A stretch of 64,000 bases of DNA, taken from positions 1-64,000 of the forward strand of contig NZ_UYXQ01000018.1 of NCBI RefSeq assembly GCF_900624995.1, written 5' to 3'. The DNA comes from Pseudomonas antarctica. GTDB lineage: Bacteria; Pseudomonadota; Gammaproteobacteria; Pseudomonadales; Pseudomonadaceae. Below are positions 52,362-61,188 of this stretch, one piece after another. Made by a program: the position numbers and the translations under genes. The notes under the pieces are model-generated. The model had not been told where the DNA came from. It did no database searches and worked only from the letters and a program-made list of their open reading frames with translations. The number at the start of each line of letters is the position of its first letter. Within the stretch, counting starts at the first letter, position 1.

Positions 52362-53165
52362 TCATACCTCGTTGAGCGATTGAGCGGCATCCAATGCCGC
52401 GCGGCCCCGGGGGCCGTGGAAATATTCGTGAATCCAGGCGTCGTCCGTTTCCGAGACGACATCGATGGCATCGGCCACCAGCACTTTCTTCTGCGCCAGC
52501 ACCGCCACGCGGTCAGTGATGGTGTACAGCGTGTCGAGGTCGTGGGTGACCAGGAACACACTCAAGCCCAGCGCATCGCGCAGGGTCAGGATCAGTTGGT
52601 CAAATTGCGCGGCGCCAATTGGGTCGAGGCCGGCGGTGGGTTCGTCGAGAAACAGGATGTCCGGGTCCAAGGCCAAAGCCCGCGCCAAGGCCGCGCGCTT
52701 GATCATGCCGCCGGAGAGTGACGATGGGTACTTGTCCGCCGCCGACAGCGGCAACCCCGCAAGGGCAAGCTTGACCGCAGCCAGGTGCTCGGCATCGGCG
52801 CGGCTGAGGCCGGCGTGTTCGATCAATGGCAGCGCGACGTTGTCGGTGACGGTCAGCGAGGAAAACAGCGCGCCTTTCTGGAACAGCACGCCGAAGCGCC
52901 GTTCCACCAATGAGCGCTCATGTTCGGGCAGGCTTGGCAGGTTCTTGCCGAACACCCGCACTTGGCCTTCGCTGGGGCGGCGCAGGCCGACGATGCTGCG
53001 CAGCAACACCGACTTGCCGCTGCCGGAGCCGCCGACCACTGCCAAGATCTCGCCTTTATACAAATCCAGGTCGAGGTTTTCATGCACGCTCTGGCTGCCA
53101 AAGCGGTTGCACAGGCCACGCACTTCGATCACCGCCTCAGTGGGCGCACGGTGTAGACGACTCAC
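52362..53165 (-). CDS. MlaF-like ABC ATPase of the MCE system
   Basis: A 267-residue ATPase with Walker A G-G-S-G-S-G-K-S-V, signature L-S-G-G-M-I-K-R (the M-x-K-R variant is typical of MCE-associated ATPases) and Walker B I-L-F-L-D-E-P. The start is the GTG at 53165, which overlaps the permease stop (GTGA). It drives lipid movement by the permease. Confidence 0.9.
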   Translation of the reverse strand: MSRLHRAPTEAVIEVRGLCNRFGSQSVHENLDLDLYKGEILAVVGGSGSGKSVLLRSIVGLRRPSEGQVRVFGKNLPSLPEHERSLVERRFGVLFQKGALFSSLTVTDNVALPLIEHAGLSRADAEHLAAVKLALAGLPLSAADKYPSSLSGGMIKRAALARALALDPDILFLDEPTAGLDPIGAAQFDQLILTLRDALGLSVFLVTHDLDTLYTITDRVAVLAQKKVLVADAIDVVSETDDAWIHEYFHGPRGRAALDAAQSLNEV

Positions 53166-54310
53166 CAGCCCATCTCCATAAAGAACAGTGCGGCGACGGC
53201 ATCCAGCACGATCACCACAAAGATCGATTGCACCACGCTGGAGGTGGTGTGGGCGCCGACCGACTCGGCGCTGCCGCTGACCTTGAAGCCTTCGAGGCAG
53301 CCAATTGCGGCAATCAGGAAGGCGAAGATCGGCGCTTTCACCATACCGACCAGGAAATGCTGAACACCAATGTCCGATTGCAGCAGCGAGAGGAACATCG
53401 CTGGCGAAATATCCAGCGCCACGGCGCACACCACGCCGCCGCCGACAATGCCTGAGAGCATGGCCAGGAAGGTCAGCATCGGCAGCGACACCAGCAGTGC
53501 CATAACGCGTGGCAATACCAGCAGCTCTATCGGGTCCAGGCCCAGGGTGCGGATCGCATCGATTTCTTCGTTGGCCTTCATCGAGCCGATTTGCGCGGTA
53601 AAGGCGCTGGCGGTGCGGCCGGCGATCAGGATGGCGGTGAGCAATACGCCGAATTCACGCAGGAAAGAGAACGCCACCAGGTCCACGGTGAAAATGGTCG
53701 CGCCGAAACTCTTGAGCACCGTGGCGCCCAAGAAAGCTACCACCGCACCCACCAGAAATGTGAGCAGCGCCACGATTGGCGCAGCGTCGAGGCCGGTTTG
53801 TTCGATATGCGCGACCATCGGTGTCAGCCGCCAGCGCTTGGGGCGGAAAATACCGCGGGCGAAGGTTTCGAGGATCAGCCCGATAAAGCCGAGCAGCTTC
53901 TTGCTGTCTTGCCAGACGGTGTCCACCGCGCGGCCTATGCGCGCCAGCACTTGGATGCCGGCGGCTTCTTCCGGCGCTTTGTCCGGTACGCAGAAGTTAT
54001 TGAGTGAGCGGTAAACGGTCTTGAGCAATGCACGGTCGGCGGCGGACAGGCTGCAATCGGTCTGTTCGGCGGAGTCTTCGATACGCTCCGGGCCCAGCAG
54101 CTCGACCAGCAGCGACGCGCCGGCGGTATCCAGGGCGCCCAGGCCATTGAGGTCGATGCGTGCGCCGGCGTCGTATTGACCGTCGAGCTTATCGCTCAGC
54201 TTTTTTAGATTGGCGTAGTGGGCAAGCGTCCAGTCCCCCGTAATCCTGAGTAACGGAGGTGCGGTAGACGTATCGAGGTGGGCTGCGCCGGCCGTGGTAC
54301 GGGTGGTCAT
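53162..54310 (-). CDS. MlaE-family permease with N-terminal STAS-like domain
   Basis: A 382-residue protein in two parts. Residues 15-110 look like a STAS/MlaB domain (I-D-L-N-G-L-G-A-L-D-T-A-G-A), and residues 140-382 are the MlaE permease with five or six helices and E-I-D-A-I-R-T-L-G-L-D-P. MlaB is a separate protein in the E. coli Mla system, so here the regulator is fused to the permease. It is the first gene of the operon. Confidence 0.9.
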   Translation of the reverse strand: MTTRTTAGAAHLDTSTAPPLLRITGDWTLAHYANLKKLSDKLDGQYDAGARIDLNGLGALDTAGASLLVELLGPERIEDSAEQTDCSLSAADRALLKTVYRSLNNFCVPDKAPEEAAGIQVLARIGRAVDTVWQDSKKLLGFIGLILETFARGIFRPKRWRLTPMVAHIEQTGLDAAPIVALLTFLVGAVVAFLGATVLKSFGATIFTVDLVAFSFLREFGVLLTAILIAGRTASAFTAQIGSMKANEEIDAIRTLGLDPIELLVLPRVMALLVSLPMLTFLAMLSGIVGGGVVCAVALDISPAMFLSLLQSDIGVQHFLVGMVKAPIFAFLIAAIGCLEGFKVSGSAESVGAHTTSSVVQSIFVVIVLDAVAALFFMEMGW

Positions 54311-54364
54311 AAGCTCCGAGCTTGTTTGGCTATCCAGAATTCCTACGTAATAGCACGATACAAC

Positions 54365-55396
54365 CTATTTTGGCGTGTCCGTTTGTGCTGTGTCAGTGAC
54401 TTTGAAGCGCAGCACACCGATGACCTGGCCGTCCTCCGTCAGCACCCGCACTTGCCAGCGGCCTACCGCATCGGCTGGGAAGTTCTGTTTGTGGGTCCAG
54501 GCGCGGTAGCCTTCCTTGCGCCCGCCGTGGATATCCAAGGCGATGCGGTCGACCTCCTTGCCATTGAATTTCCACACATGATAAATCCGCTCATCCAGCC
54601 CGCGCGGTGCGTTGATTGCGGTGTAGGCATACAGCCCGCCGCTGCGCAGCTGGGCGGCGGTGACTTCCTTGAGGTCGTCGCCCGGTGTGCGGTCTTGCAA
54701 CTGAGTGCTGATCGCCACTTCGGTCATCCACAAGGTGGCCGGTGGCACCCAACTGCGCAGGAACCAACCGGCGCAACCAATCGCGGTGGTCACTCCCAGC
54801 AGCATCGCCCAGCCTTTGATGCTGCGCAGCGGGAGGCTCACGGCCAGGCTCGGGATCGACAGTGCCATGGCCACGCCCAGCGCCAACTTGTAACTCTCGG
54901 CGGTGGTCAAGTGCAGGATGATCGGTAGCGCGGTAAGCAGTGCAGCGAACAGCGTCAGTGTGTGCAGCGCCAGGAACAACGAACGTTTAGGGGCCAGCCA
55001 CTTGTAGTACAGCGGGTCGGTGATCGACACCAGCGCCGCCGCGCCGAGCAGGCCGGTGAAAACCGATTGGCCACTGTTCCAGGCGGTGGTGACAAAAAAG
55101 AACGGCAGCACAAAGAACAGACTTTCCTGGTGGATCATCTGAGTGGCGTAACGCAGCAGCGGCTCGGGAATTTCCCGCTTGAAGACTTTGGTGAACAGCC
55201 GGGTAAAGCTGTTTTCCAGCATCAGCCACAACCAGCTCACCAGCATGATCACCGCGATCCAACTGGCCATGCCTTGCTGGCGATCCACCAAGATGAAACT
55301 GCACACACCCGAGATAAAGCCGCCGAGCGCAATCACCCCAGGGTAGCGCTTGATCAGTACGAGGATGCGCTGGATAAGGGGCGGCAGGTTTGTCAT
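54365..55396 (-). CDS. DUF5924 membrane protein with C-terminal DUF2914 domain
   Basis: A 343-residue protein with six or seven helices in the first 230 residues and a C-terminal soluble domain whose motifs (I-Y-H-V-W-K-F-N-G-K-E-V, Y-R-A-W-T-H-K and W-Q-V-R-V-L-T-E-D-G) match DUF2914. Neither domain has a known function. It is the next gene downstream of the M16 peptidase on the same strand (70-base gap). Confidence 0.8.
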   Translation of the reverse strand: MTNLPPLIQRILVLIKRYPGVIALGGFISGVCSFILVDRQQGMASWIAVIMLVSWLWLMLENSFTRLFTKVFKREIPEPLLRYATQMIHQESLFFVLPFFFVTTAWNSGQSVFTGLLGAAALVSITDPLYYKWLAPKRSLFLALHTLTLFAALLTALPIILHLTTAESYKLALGVAMALSIPSLAVSLPLRSIKGWAMLLGVTTAIGCAGWFLRSWVPPATLWMTEVAISTQLQDRTPGDDLKEVTAAQLRSGGLYAYTAINAPRGLDERIYHVWKFNGKEVDRIALDIHGGRKEGYRAWTHKQNFPADAVGRWQVRVLTEDGQVIGVLRFKVTDTAQTDTPK

Positions 55397-55466
55397 CGGC
55401 GGTTCACAGTATGTGTAGGAAAAAACCCAGACAGAATAACGCCTTAGTCCTGTGTTCGGTGCCTCA

Positions 55467-56849
55467 TTACGCGATCCGTTTGCGATAAAGCCGCAGGCCG
55501 CCCAACACCATGGCGATCAACCCAAGCACGCCGGCGCCGACCCAGGCCAGGCTGTCGTAGCTCAGCAGCGGCTTTTCGATACGCCAATAGCCCGGCTGCT
55601 CGAATACTTGGCGCATGGCCTGGTTGGCCTGTTTAAGGTTCACGGCCTTGATGCGTTTGACCGGGTCGCTGAAATGGCCCTTGGCGTAGTCGCCGGACGC
55701 ACTCCAGTAATAATCGGCCAGCGCGCTGTTGCCCTGCACGGCCCAGGCCTGGCGCGCGATGGCAGCTTGCTGCAGGCGGGCGAAGGTTGCCGCGTCGAGG
55801 CCATCCTTGAGCAGTTGCGCCTTGAGTTGCTGCAGCACCTGTTCGGCTTCCGGCAGGTTGTCCCGCTCGAGGTCGGCATTCAGGCTGAGGAAGCCTGCGC
55901 CACCGAGCACTTCGCGCTCGCTCCATGGGCCGTAGGACAAACCGTGCTTGAGGCGCAGTTGGCGGTACAGCGCCCAGTCGAGGTAGTCCTTGAGCAGGTC
56001 GTAGGTTTCAGCATGTTGGTCGTCCAGCACCGGTTCGGGGAACAGCCAGTGCAGTTTAGCGCTGTCACCGACCCAGCCGTGGATCAGGTCACGGTGGCTG
56101 GCGGCGGCGTGCTGGATTTCTGGTAGCGGCAAATGCTCGCTCGGTTCGATGGGATCAAGTTGGCCGTAGGTGCGTTCCAGGTAAGCCGGCAACAGCTTAT
56201 CGAGGTCGCCGACGATGATCAGCGTCATGTTGTTGGGCGCGTACCAGTTTTTGCGCAGGGTCTGCAGCTGATCGCGGGTCAGATGGTCGACCTCGGCACG
56301 TTCGGCGCATTTGAGGCCCAACTCGACAGCCAACTGGTGGCTGGCGGTGTGGCCGAGGTCCTGGCGGTCGAGCAGGCGTTGCAGGTGTGAGTAATGGCCG
56401 CCGTCTTCGCGTTCGACCACCTGCTTGGCTGCAGCGATGTTGGCTTCGGTCAGCTCGGTGCGGGTGAGGATCGCCAGCAGCAGGTCAAGCACCTTGCGTT
56501 GGTTCTGCGCCGGGGCTTCGATCACAAAGGTGGTGTCGGCGTTGCTGGTGTACGCGTTCCACTCGCCGCCCAAGGCTTGCATGCGGTCTTCGAGGTCGCC
56601 TTCGCCACCGCCGTCGATGCCGCTGAACAACAAGTGTTCGAGCAGGTGCGGCAGCTCTTTTTCTTCGCAAGGGAAGTCATCCAGGCCTACGCCGACCACC
56701 AGGCGGATGGCCACGTGCCCGCGTTCGGTGCCCGGCTTGAGCAGCAATTGCAGGCCGTTGGGCAAGGTGTAGCCCTCGACTTGCAAGCGGTCAAAAGCGA
56801 AGGCGTGTGCAGAGGCCATGAGCAGGCAGGCGAATAACAGGCGACGCAT
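55467..56849 (-). CDS. M16-family zinc peptidase, membrane-anchored
   Basis: A 460-residue periplasmic peptidase: signal peptide at the start, the inverted zinc motif H-L-L-E-H (family HxxEH) about residue 76, and the distal Glu in the following helix. A C-terminal membrane segment (about 435-453) and the R-K-R-I-A end suggest anchoring in the inner membrane. Both M16 halves are present in one chain. ATG 56849 begins the signal peptide. Confidence 0.87.
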   Translation of the reverse strand: MRRLLFACLLMASAHAFAFDRLQVEGYTLPNGLQLLLKPGTERGHVAIRLVVGVGLDDFPCEEKELPHLLEHLLFSGIDGGGEGDLEDRMQALGGEWNAYTSNADTTFVIEAPAQNQRKVLDLLLAILTRTELTEANIAAAKQVVEREDGGHYSHLQRLLDRQDLGHTASHQLAVELGLKCAERAEVDHLTRDQLQTLRKNWYAPNNMTLIIVGDLDKLLPAYLERTYGQLDPIEPSEHLPLPEIQHAAASHRDLIHGWVGDSAKLHWLFPEPVLDDQHAETYDLLKDYLDWALYRQLRLKHGLSYGPWSEREVLGGAGFLSLNADLERDNLPEAEQVLQQLKAQLLKDGLDAATFARLQQAAIARQAWAVQGNSALADYYWSASGDYAKGHFSDPVKRIKAVNLKQANQAMRQVFEQPGYWRIEKPLLSYDSLAWVGAGVLGLIAMVLGGLRLYRKRIA

Positions 56850-56906
56850 AACAGCTTCCTGGCGAGTGGTGTCCACTGTTAACTGACTTCACTCGCCGTC
56901 TTACGT

Positions 56907-58565
56907 TCAGGGTGAATGGGTAATGTCGGCGATATCTTCGGCGGAGAGCGCGCCGGTGTCGGACGTTTCGAGCACCACATAGGCGCTGCTGCAGAACAAC
57001 GAGTTGAGGCGTTTCATGTCGGCAATCAGCTCCAGGTGTAGGGAACTGGTTTCCAGGCTTTGTACGATTTTGCGTTGCAGGCGGCTGACGTGTGCGTGGG
57101 CCAGGCGCCGTTCCTGGGCGCGGAAGCGGCGCTTTTCGCGCAGCAGTTGGCGGGCGCTTTCCGGGTCGGCGCTGAGAAAAACCGACAGGCCCAGGCGCAG
57201 GTTGGCAATCAGCTGGGTATGCAGGCCTGCCAGTTCTTCCAGGCCTACTTCGGAGAACTGGCGGCGCTGTGAGGTTTTCTGCTGCTGGACCTTGCGCAGC
57301 ATGCGTTCGATCAGGTCGCCGGCCAGTTTCAGGTTGATCGACAACTCGATGATCTCAGCCCAACGGCGACTGTCCTGCTCGCTGAGGTCTTCGCGGGGCA
57401 TTTGCGCCAGGTAAAGCTTGATCGCGCTGTACAGGGCTTCGACGTCGTCACTGAGGCTGCGCATTTCCTGGGTAATGGCGGTTTGCTTGCCGCGCAACAC
57501 TTCGAGCATCGCGGTCAGCATGTTGTCGATCAGGTCACCCAGACGCAGGGTTTCGCGGGCGGCATTGGCCAAGGCCAGGCTTGGGGTGTCGAGCGCGGCA
57601 AGGTCGAGGTGGCGAGGTTTGGCTTTGCCGTTGGTCTCGGCTTGCTCCGGCAACAACCAGGCGCACAGACGTGCCATCGGCCCGATGGTGGGCAGCAGAA
57701 TCAGGCAGCGGCTGACGTTGTAGAGCAGGTGGAAGGTAATAACCATGCCTTGGGCGCTGTAGTCCAGGCCGTCCATCCAGCCGACGAGAGGATCGAGTAC
57801 CGGAATGATCAGCAACAAGCCGATCAGTTTGTACAGCAAGCTGCCCAGTGCCACTTGCCGACCGGCAGCGTTCTGCATGCTGGTGCTGAGGAAGGCCAGC
57901 ACGCCGCTGCCGATGTTGGCGCCGATTACCAGGCCGATGGCCACGTGCAGGCCGATCACACCGGCGCCGGCCAGGGTTGCCGTAAGCAACACGGCGGCCA
58001 GGCTGGAGTAGGAAATCATCGCGAAGAGTGCGCCGACCAAGGCATCCAGCAAGATGTCGCCGGTCAGCGAGGCGAACAGTACTTTTACGCCTTGGGCGTG
58101 GGTGATCGGCCCGGCAGCTTCGACGATCAGCTGCAACGCCAGAATGATCAGGCCTAGGCCGATCCCGACTCGACCCATCTGCCCCGCCCGCGTCTGTTTG
58201 CGCGACAGGAAGAAAATCACCCCCAGAAAGATCAGCAGTGGCGACAGCCAGGACAAGTCAAAGGTCAGTACCCGTGCCATTAACGCCGTACCGACGTCGG
58301 CACCGAGCATGGTCGCCAGGGCGGGCATCAGCCCCATCAGGCCTTGGCCGACAAACGATGTCACCAGCATCGCCGTGGCGTTACTGCTCTGCACCATGGC
58401 CGTCACCAGGATACCGGCGATAAACGCCAGCCAGCGCTTGGACATGTTCTGCCCGATGACTTGGCGCAAGTTGGAACCGTAGACCCGCAAGATGCCGGTA
58501 CGGACGATGTGCGTGCCCCAGATAAGCAGGGTCACGGCGGAAAGCAGATTGAGCAAGGTCAGCAT
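56907..58565 (-). CDS. Na/Pi cotransporter family protein (YjbB/NptA-like)
   Basis: A 552-residue protein with about nine helices and duplicated Na/Pi motifs (Q-S-S-N-A-T in the first half, M-I-S-Y-S-S-L-A-A in the second), followed by a PhoU-like helical cytosolic domain (about 330-530). YjbB-type proteins export phosphate. The gene stands alone, with terC upstream on the same strand. Confidence 0.87.
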   Translation of the reverse strand: MLTLLNLLSAVTLLIWGTHIVRTGILRVYGSNLRQVIGQNMSKRWLAFIAGILVTAMVQSSNATAMLVTSFVGQGLMGLMPALATMLGADVGTALMARVLTFDLSWLSPLLIFLGVIFFLSRKQTRAGQMGRVGIGLGLIILALQLIVEAAGPITHAQGVKVLFASLTGDILLDALVGALFAMISYSSLAAVLLTATLAGAGVIGLHVAIGLVIGANIGSGVLAFLSTSMQNAAGRQVALGSLLYKLIGLLLIIPVLDPLVGWMDGLDYSAQGMVITFHLLYNVSRCLILLPTIGPMARLCAWLLPEQAETNGKAKPRHLDLAALDTPSLALANAARETLRLGDLIDNMLTAMLEVLRGKQTAITQEMRSLSDDVEALYSAIKLYLAQMPREDLSEQDSRRWAEIIELSINLKLAGDLIERMLRKVQQQKTSQRRQFSEVGLEELAGLHTQLIANLRLGLSVFLSADPESARQLLREKRRFRAQERRLAHAHVSRLQRKIVQSLETSSLHLELIADMKRLNSLFCSSAYVVLETSDTGALSAEDIADITHSP

Positions 58566-58775
58566 GCTCGGCCCCCCGTGTGGGTTAGCTCAAGAAGAGC
58601 AAATAAGAATTGCCGCGTGCCGTTCTACGTCTTGTACTTAAGCTGTAGTTGGCGAATGGGCTGCGCGCCAGCATCGCATAGCTAAAGTAGGGTTTGAAAT
58701 AAAACTGTCATGAAATCAGTTTTTTGCAGGTGAAAAAAAGGGGCTCGAAAGCCCCTTTTCAGCAGCGGACCCGTG
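58566..58775. other. Gap between terC and the Na/Pi gene
   Basis: This 210-base stretch holds the terC terminator (58736-58759) and, nearer the Na/Pi gene, an AT-rich stretch on the minus strand likely to carry its promoter. Nothing else is seen. Confidence 0.5.
58736..58759 (-). terminator. Rho-independent terminator after terC
   Basis: AAAAGGGGCT and AGCCCCTTTT form a ten-base stem with a four-base loop. Read on the minus strand it is followed by a T run (seven T in total counting the stem end). It lies 17 bases after the terC stop. Confidence 0.9.
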
Positions 58776-59543
58776 TCATTGACCCGGAATGTCCTTACGC
58801 AGTTTCACTGGATCCTGCTGTTTCTTCTTTTTCGCAATGGCGGTGCGCATTTTGATGTTGACCGCTTCAACGGCCAGCGAGAATGCCATGGCGAAGTAGA
58901 CGTAGCCTTTTGGCACATGCACATCGAAGGATTCGGCGATCAGCACGGTACCCACTACCAGCAGGAACGACAGCGCGAGCATCTTCAGCGACGGGTGTTT
59001 GTCGATGAATTCGCTGATGGTGCCAGCAGCCAGCATCATCACCAGTACGGCAACCACGATTGCAGCGACCATGACCGGTACATGGGAAACCATGCCGACG
59101 GCGGTAATCACCGAGTCCAGCGAGAACACGATGTCGATGATCGCGATCTGGATGATGGTGTAGATGAATTTGCCACCGGCGCCTTTCGGCTCATCCTGAG
59201 TTTCGTCTTCACCTTCCAGCGCGTGGTACATCTCCTGGGAGCTTTTCCAGAGCAGGAACAGGCCACCGAAGAACAGGATCAGATCACGACCGGAAACGCC
59301 TTGGCCGAAGACCACGAACAGATCGGCGGTCAGTTGCATGACCCAGGTGATCGACAGCAGCAACAGGATTCGCGTGACCATGGCCAGGGCCAGGCCGAAG
59401 AACCGGGTGCGCGCTTGCATGTGTTTGGGCATGCGGCTGACCAGGATCGAAATCATGATGATGTTATCGATGCCCAGGACGATCTCGAGGGCCGTCAGGG
59501 TGAAGAAGGCAATCCAGATTTCCGGATTGGTCAGCCATTCCAT
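58776..59543 (-). CDS. TerC-family integral membrane protein
   Basis: A 255-residue protein with seven or eight helices. The TerC mark is the acidic, polar segment E-I-V-L-G-I-D-N-I-I-M near residue 20, mirrored by D-I-V-F-S-L-D-S-V in the middle. Recent work links TerC proteins to metal (manganese) efflux and metalation of exported proteins; the tellurite role is historical. The C-terminus is basic and cytosolic. Confidence 0.9.
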   Translation of the reverse strand: MEWLTNPEIWIAFFTLTALEIVLGIDNIIMISILVSRMPKHMQARTRFFGLALAMVTRILLLLSITWVMQLTADLFVVFGQGVSGRDLILFFGGLFLLWKSSQEMYHALEGEDETQDEPKGAGGKFIYTIIQIAIIDIVFSLDSVITAVGMVSHVPVMVAAIVVAVLVMMLAAGTISEFIDKHPSLKMLALSFLLVVGTVLIAESFDVHVPKGYVYFAMAFSLAVEAVNIKMRTAIAKKKKQQDPVKLRKDIPGQ

Positions 59544-59567
59544 GTGTATTCCTTTGAGCGAATGTTA

Positions 59568-59596
59568 AACCGCGCAAGCTGCAGCGCCGCGCGGTT
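59568..59596 (-). terminator. Possible terminator of the CitMHS gene
   Basis: AACCGCGC and GCGCGGTT form an eight-base GC-rich stem with a 13-base loop, between the CitMHS gene and terC. The T run after it on the minus strand is weak. Confidence 0.4.
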
Positions 59597-59608
59597 AAGT
59601 GGGTACGA

Positions 59609-60916
59609 TTATAGAGTGCTGAACAGCGGAAAAATCCCCATCAGCAAAGCGGCGAACATTATGCACAGGCACACCAGCACTGCCCACTTAAGGGTAAAGC
59701 GTTGGTGATCGCCAAATTCGATACCGGCCAGTGCGACCAGCAGGTAGGTCGAGGGTACCAGCGGACTGAGCAAGTGCACGGGTTGGCCGACGATCGACGC
59801 ACGAGCCATTTCCACGGCGGTGATGCCGTAGTGGCTGGCGGCTTCGGCGAGTACTGGCAGTACGCCGTAGTAGAACGCATCGTTGGACATAAAGAAGGTA
59901 AACGGCATGCTCACCAGTGCAGTGATCACGGCCAGGTAAGGGCCCATGGCCTCCGGGATGACTGCCAACAGGCTTTTTGACATGGCATCGACCATGCCGG
60001 TACCCGACAGAATGCCGGTGAAAATACCTGCGGCGAAGATCAACCCCACCACCGCCAGTACGCTGCCAGCATGGGCGGCGACACGGTCTTTCTGCTGTTG
60101 CAGGCATGGGTAGTTGACGATCATCGCGATACTGAACGCCACCATGAACAACACTGGCAGCGGCAAGAGGCCGGCGATCAGGGTGCACATCAGGGCGAAG
60201 GTCAGTGCGCCGTTGAACCAGATCAGTTTCGGACGGCGGGCGTCCGGAAATTGCGACACGCTGATCTCACTGTGGTCGATCTCGTCGCCTTGCAAGTGCA
60301 GCTCGCCCAGGCGGGCGCGTTCGCGCTTGCCGTACATGTAGGCGATCACCAGGATCGCCACCACGCCGACGGCCATGGCCGGGATCATCGGTACGAAAAT
60401 ATCCGACGGATCCACATGCAGCGCACTGGCGGCACGCGCCGTCGGGCCACCCCAAGGGGTCATGTTCATCACGCCACCGGCGAGGATGATCAGGCCGGCC
60501 ATGATTCGTGGGCTCATACCGATGCGCTTGTACAGCGGCAGCATGGCGGCGACACAGATCATGTAGGTGGTGGCACCGTCACCGTCGAGGGAAACCACCA
60601 AGGCCAGCACGGCGGTGCCGACTGAGACTTTCAGCGGGTCGCCCTTGACCATCTTGAGGATCTTGCGCACAGCCGGGTCAAACAGGCCGGAGTCGATCAT
60701 CAAGGCAAAGTAGAGGATGGCAAACATCAGCATCACGCCGGTCGGCGCAAGCTTGGTGATGCCCTCGAGCATCATCGGGCCGATCTTCGGTGCGAAACCG
60801 CCGAACAGCGCGAACAGGATAGGCACGATGATCAAGGCAATCAGCGCAGAGAGGCGCTTGGTCATGATCAGGAACATGAACGTGATGACCATGGCAAAGC
60901 CAAGGAAAGTCAGCAT
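59609..60916 (-). CDS. CitMHS-family citrate:metal symporter
   Basis: A 435-residue transporter with 11-12 helices. The segments S-L-D-G-D-G-A-T-T and M-T-P-W-G-G-P-T-A-R-A in the first half and F-F-M-S-N-D-A-F-Y in the second are characteristic of CitMHS proteins, which take up citrate bound to Mg2+ or Ca2+ with protons. The gene stands alone. Length is usual. Confidence 0.9.
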   Translation of the reverse strand: MLTFLGFAMVITFMFLIMTKRLSALIALIIVPILFALFGGFAPKIGPMMLEGITKLAPTGVMLMFAILYFALMIDSGLFDPAVRKILKMVKGDPLKVSVGTAVLALVVSLDGDGATTYMICVAAMLPLYKRIGMSPRIMAGLIILAGGVMNMTPWGGPTARAASALHVDPSDIFVPMIPAMAVGVVAILVIAYMYGKRERARLGELHLQGDEIDHSEISVSQFPDARRPKLIWFNGALTFALMCTLIAGLLPLPVLFMVAFSIAMIVNYPCLQQQKDRVAAHAGSVLAVVGLIFAAGIFTGILSGTGMVDAMSKSLLAVIPEAMGPYLAVITALVSMPFTFFMSNDAFYYGVLPVLAEAASHYGITAVEMARASIVGQPVHLLSPLVPSTYLLVALAGIEFGDHQRFTLKWAVLVCLCIMFAALLMGIFPLFSTL

Positions 60917-61188
60917 AGGAATACTCCAGGCGTGGCGCGGCTAGGGAATGGCGAACCGGGTGGGGTCAGCGCAGTACGAAAGGCACGTAGCGTACGGGTG
61001 GAGTTGGGGCGAACAGGCAAGGACGAGCGGACATCAGGAATCACCATTGTTGTTGTTAACAGCCGGTCTGTTGCCGGCAGTGGGGCGATCCTAGACGGGG
61101 AAGCTTTCAGCCAGCTTTCGCTGTGTAATCAGTTGATGAGAGGTTTTTCCTCTTTTTTTGTGGGAATAGTCAGCTGGCGCGGTGCGAA
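60917..61188. other. Gap upstream of the CitMHS gene
   Basis: The 272-base gap contains an imperfect inverted repeat (ACAGCCGGTCTGTTGCCGGC-type, near 61058-61080). The part near 61140-61162, read on the minus strand, has a T-rich tract not far past the DUF4105 stop that could help end that transcript. No gene is seen. Confidence 0.45.
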
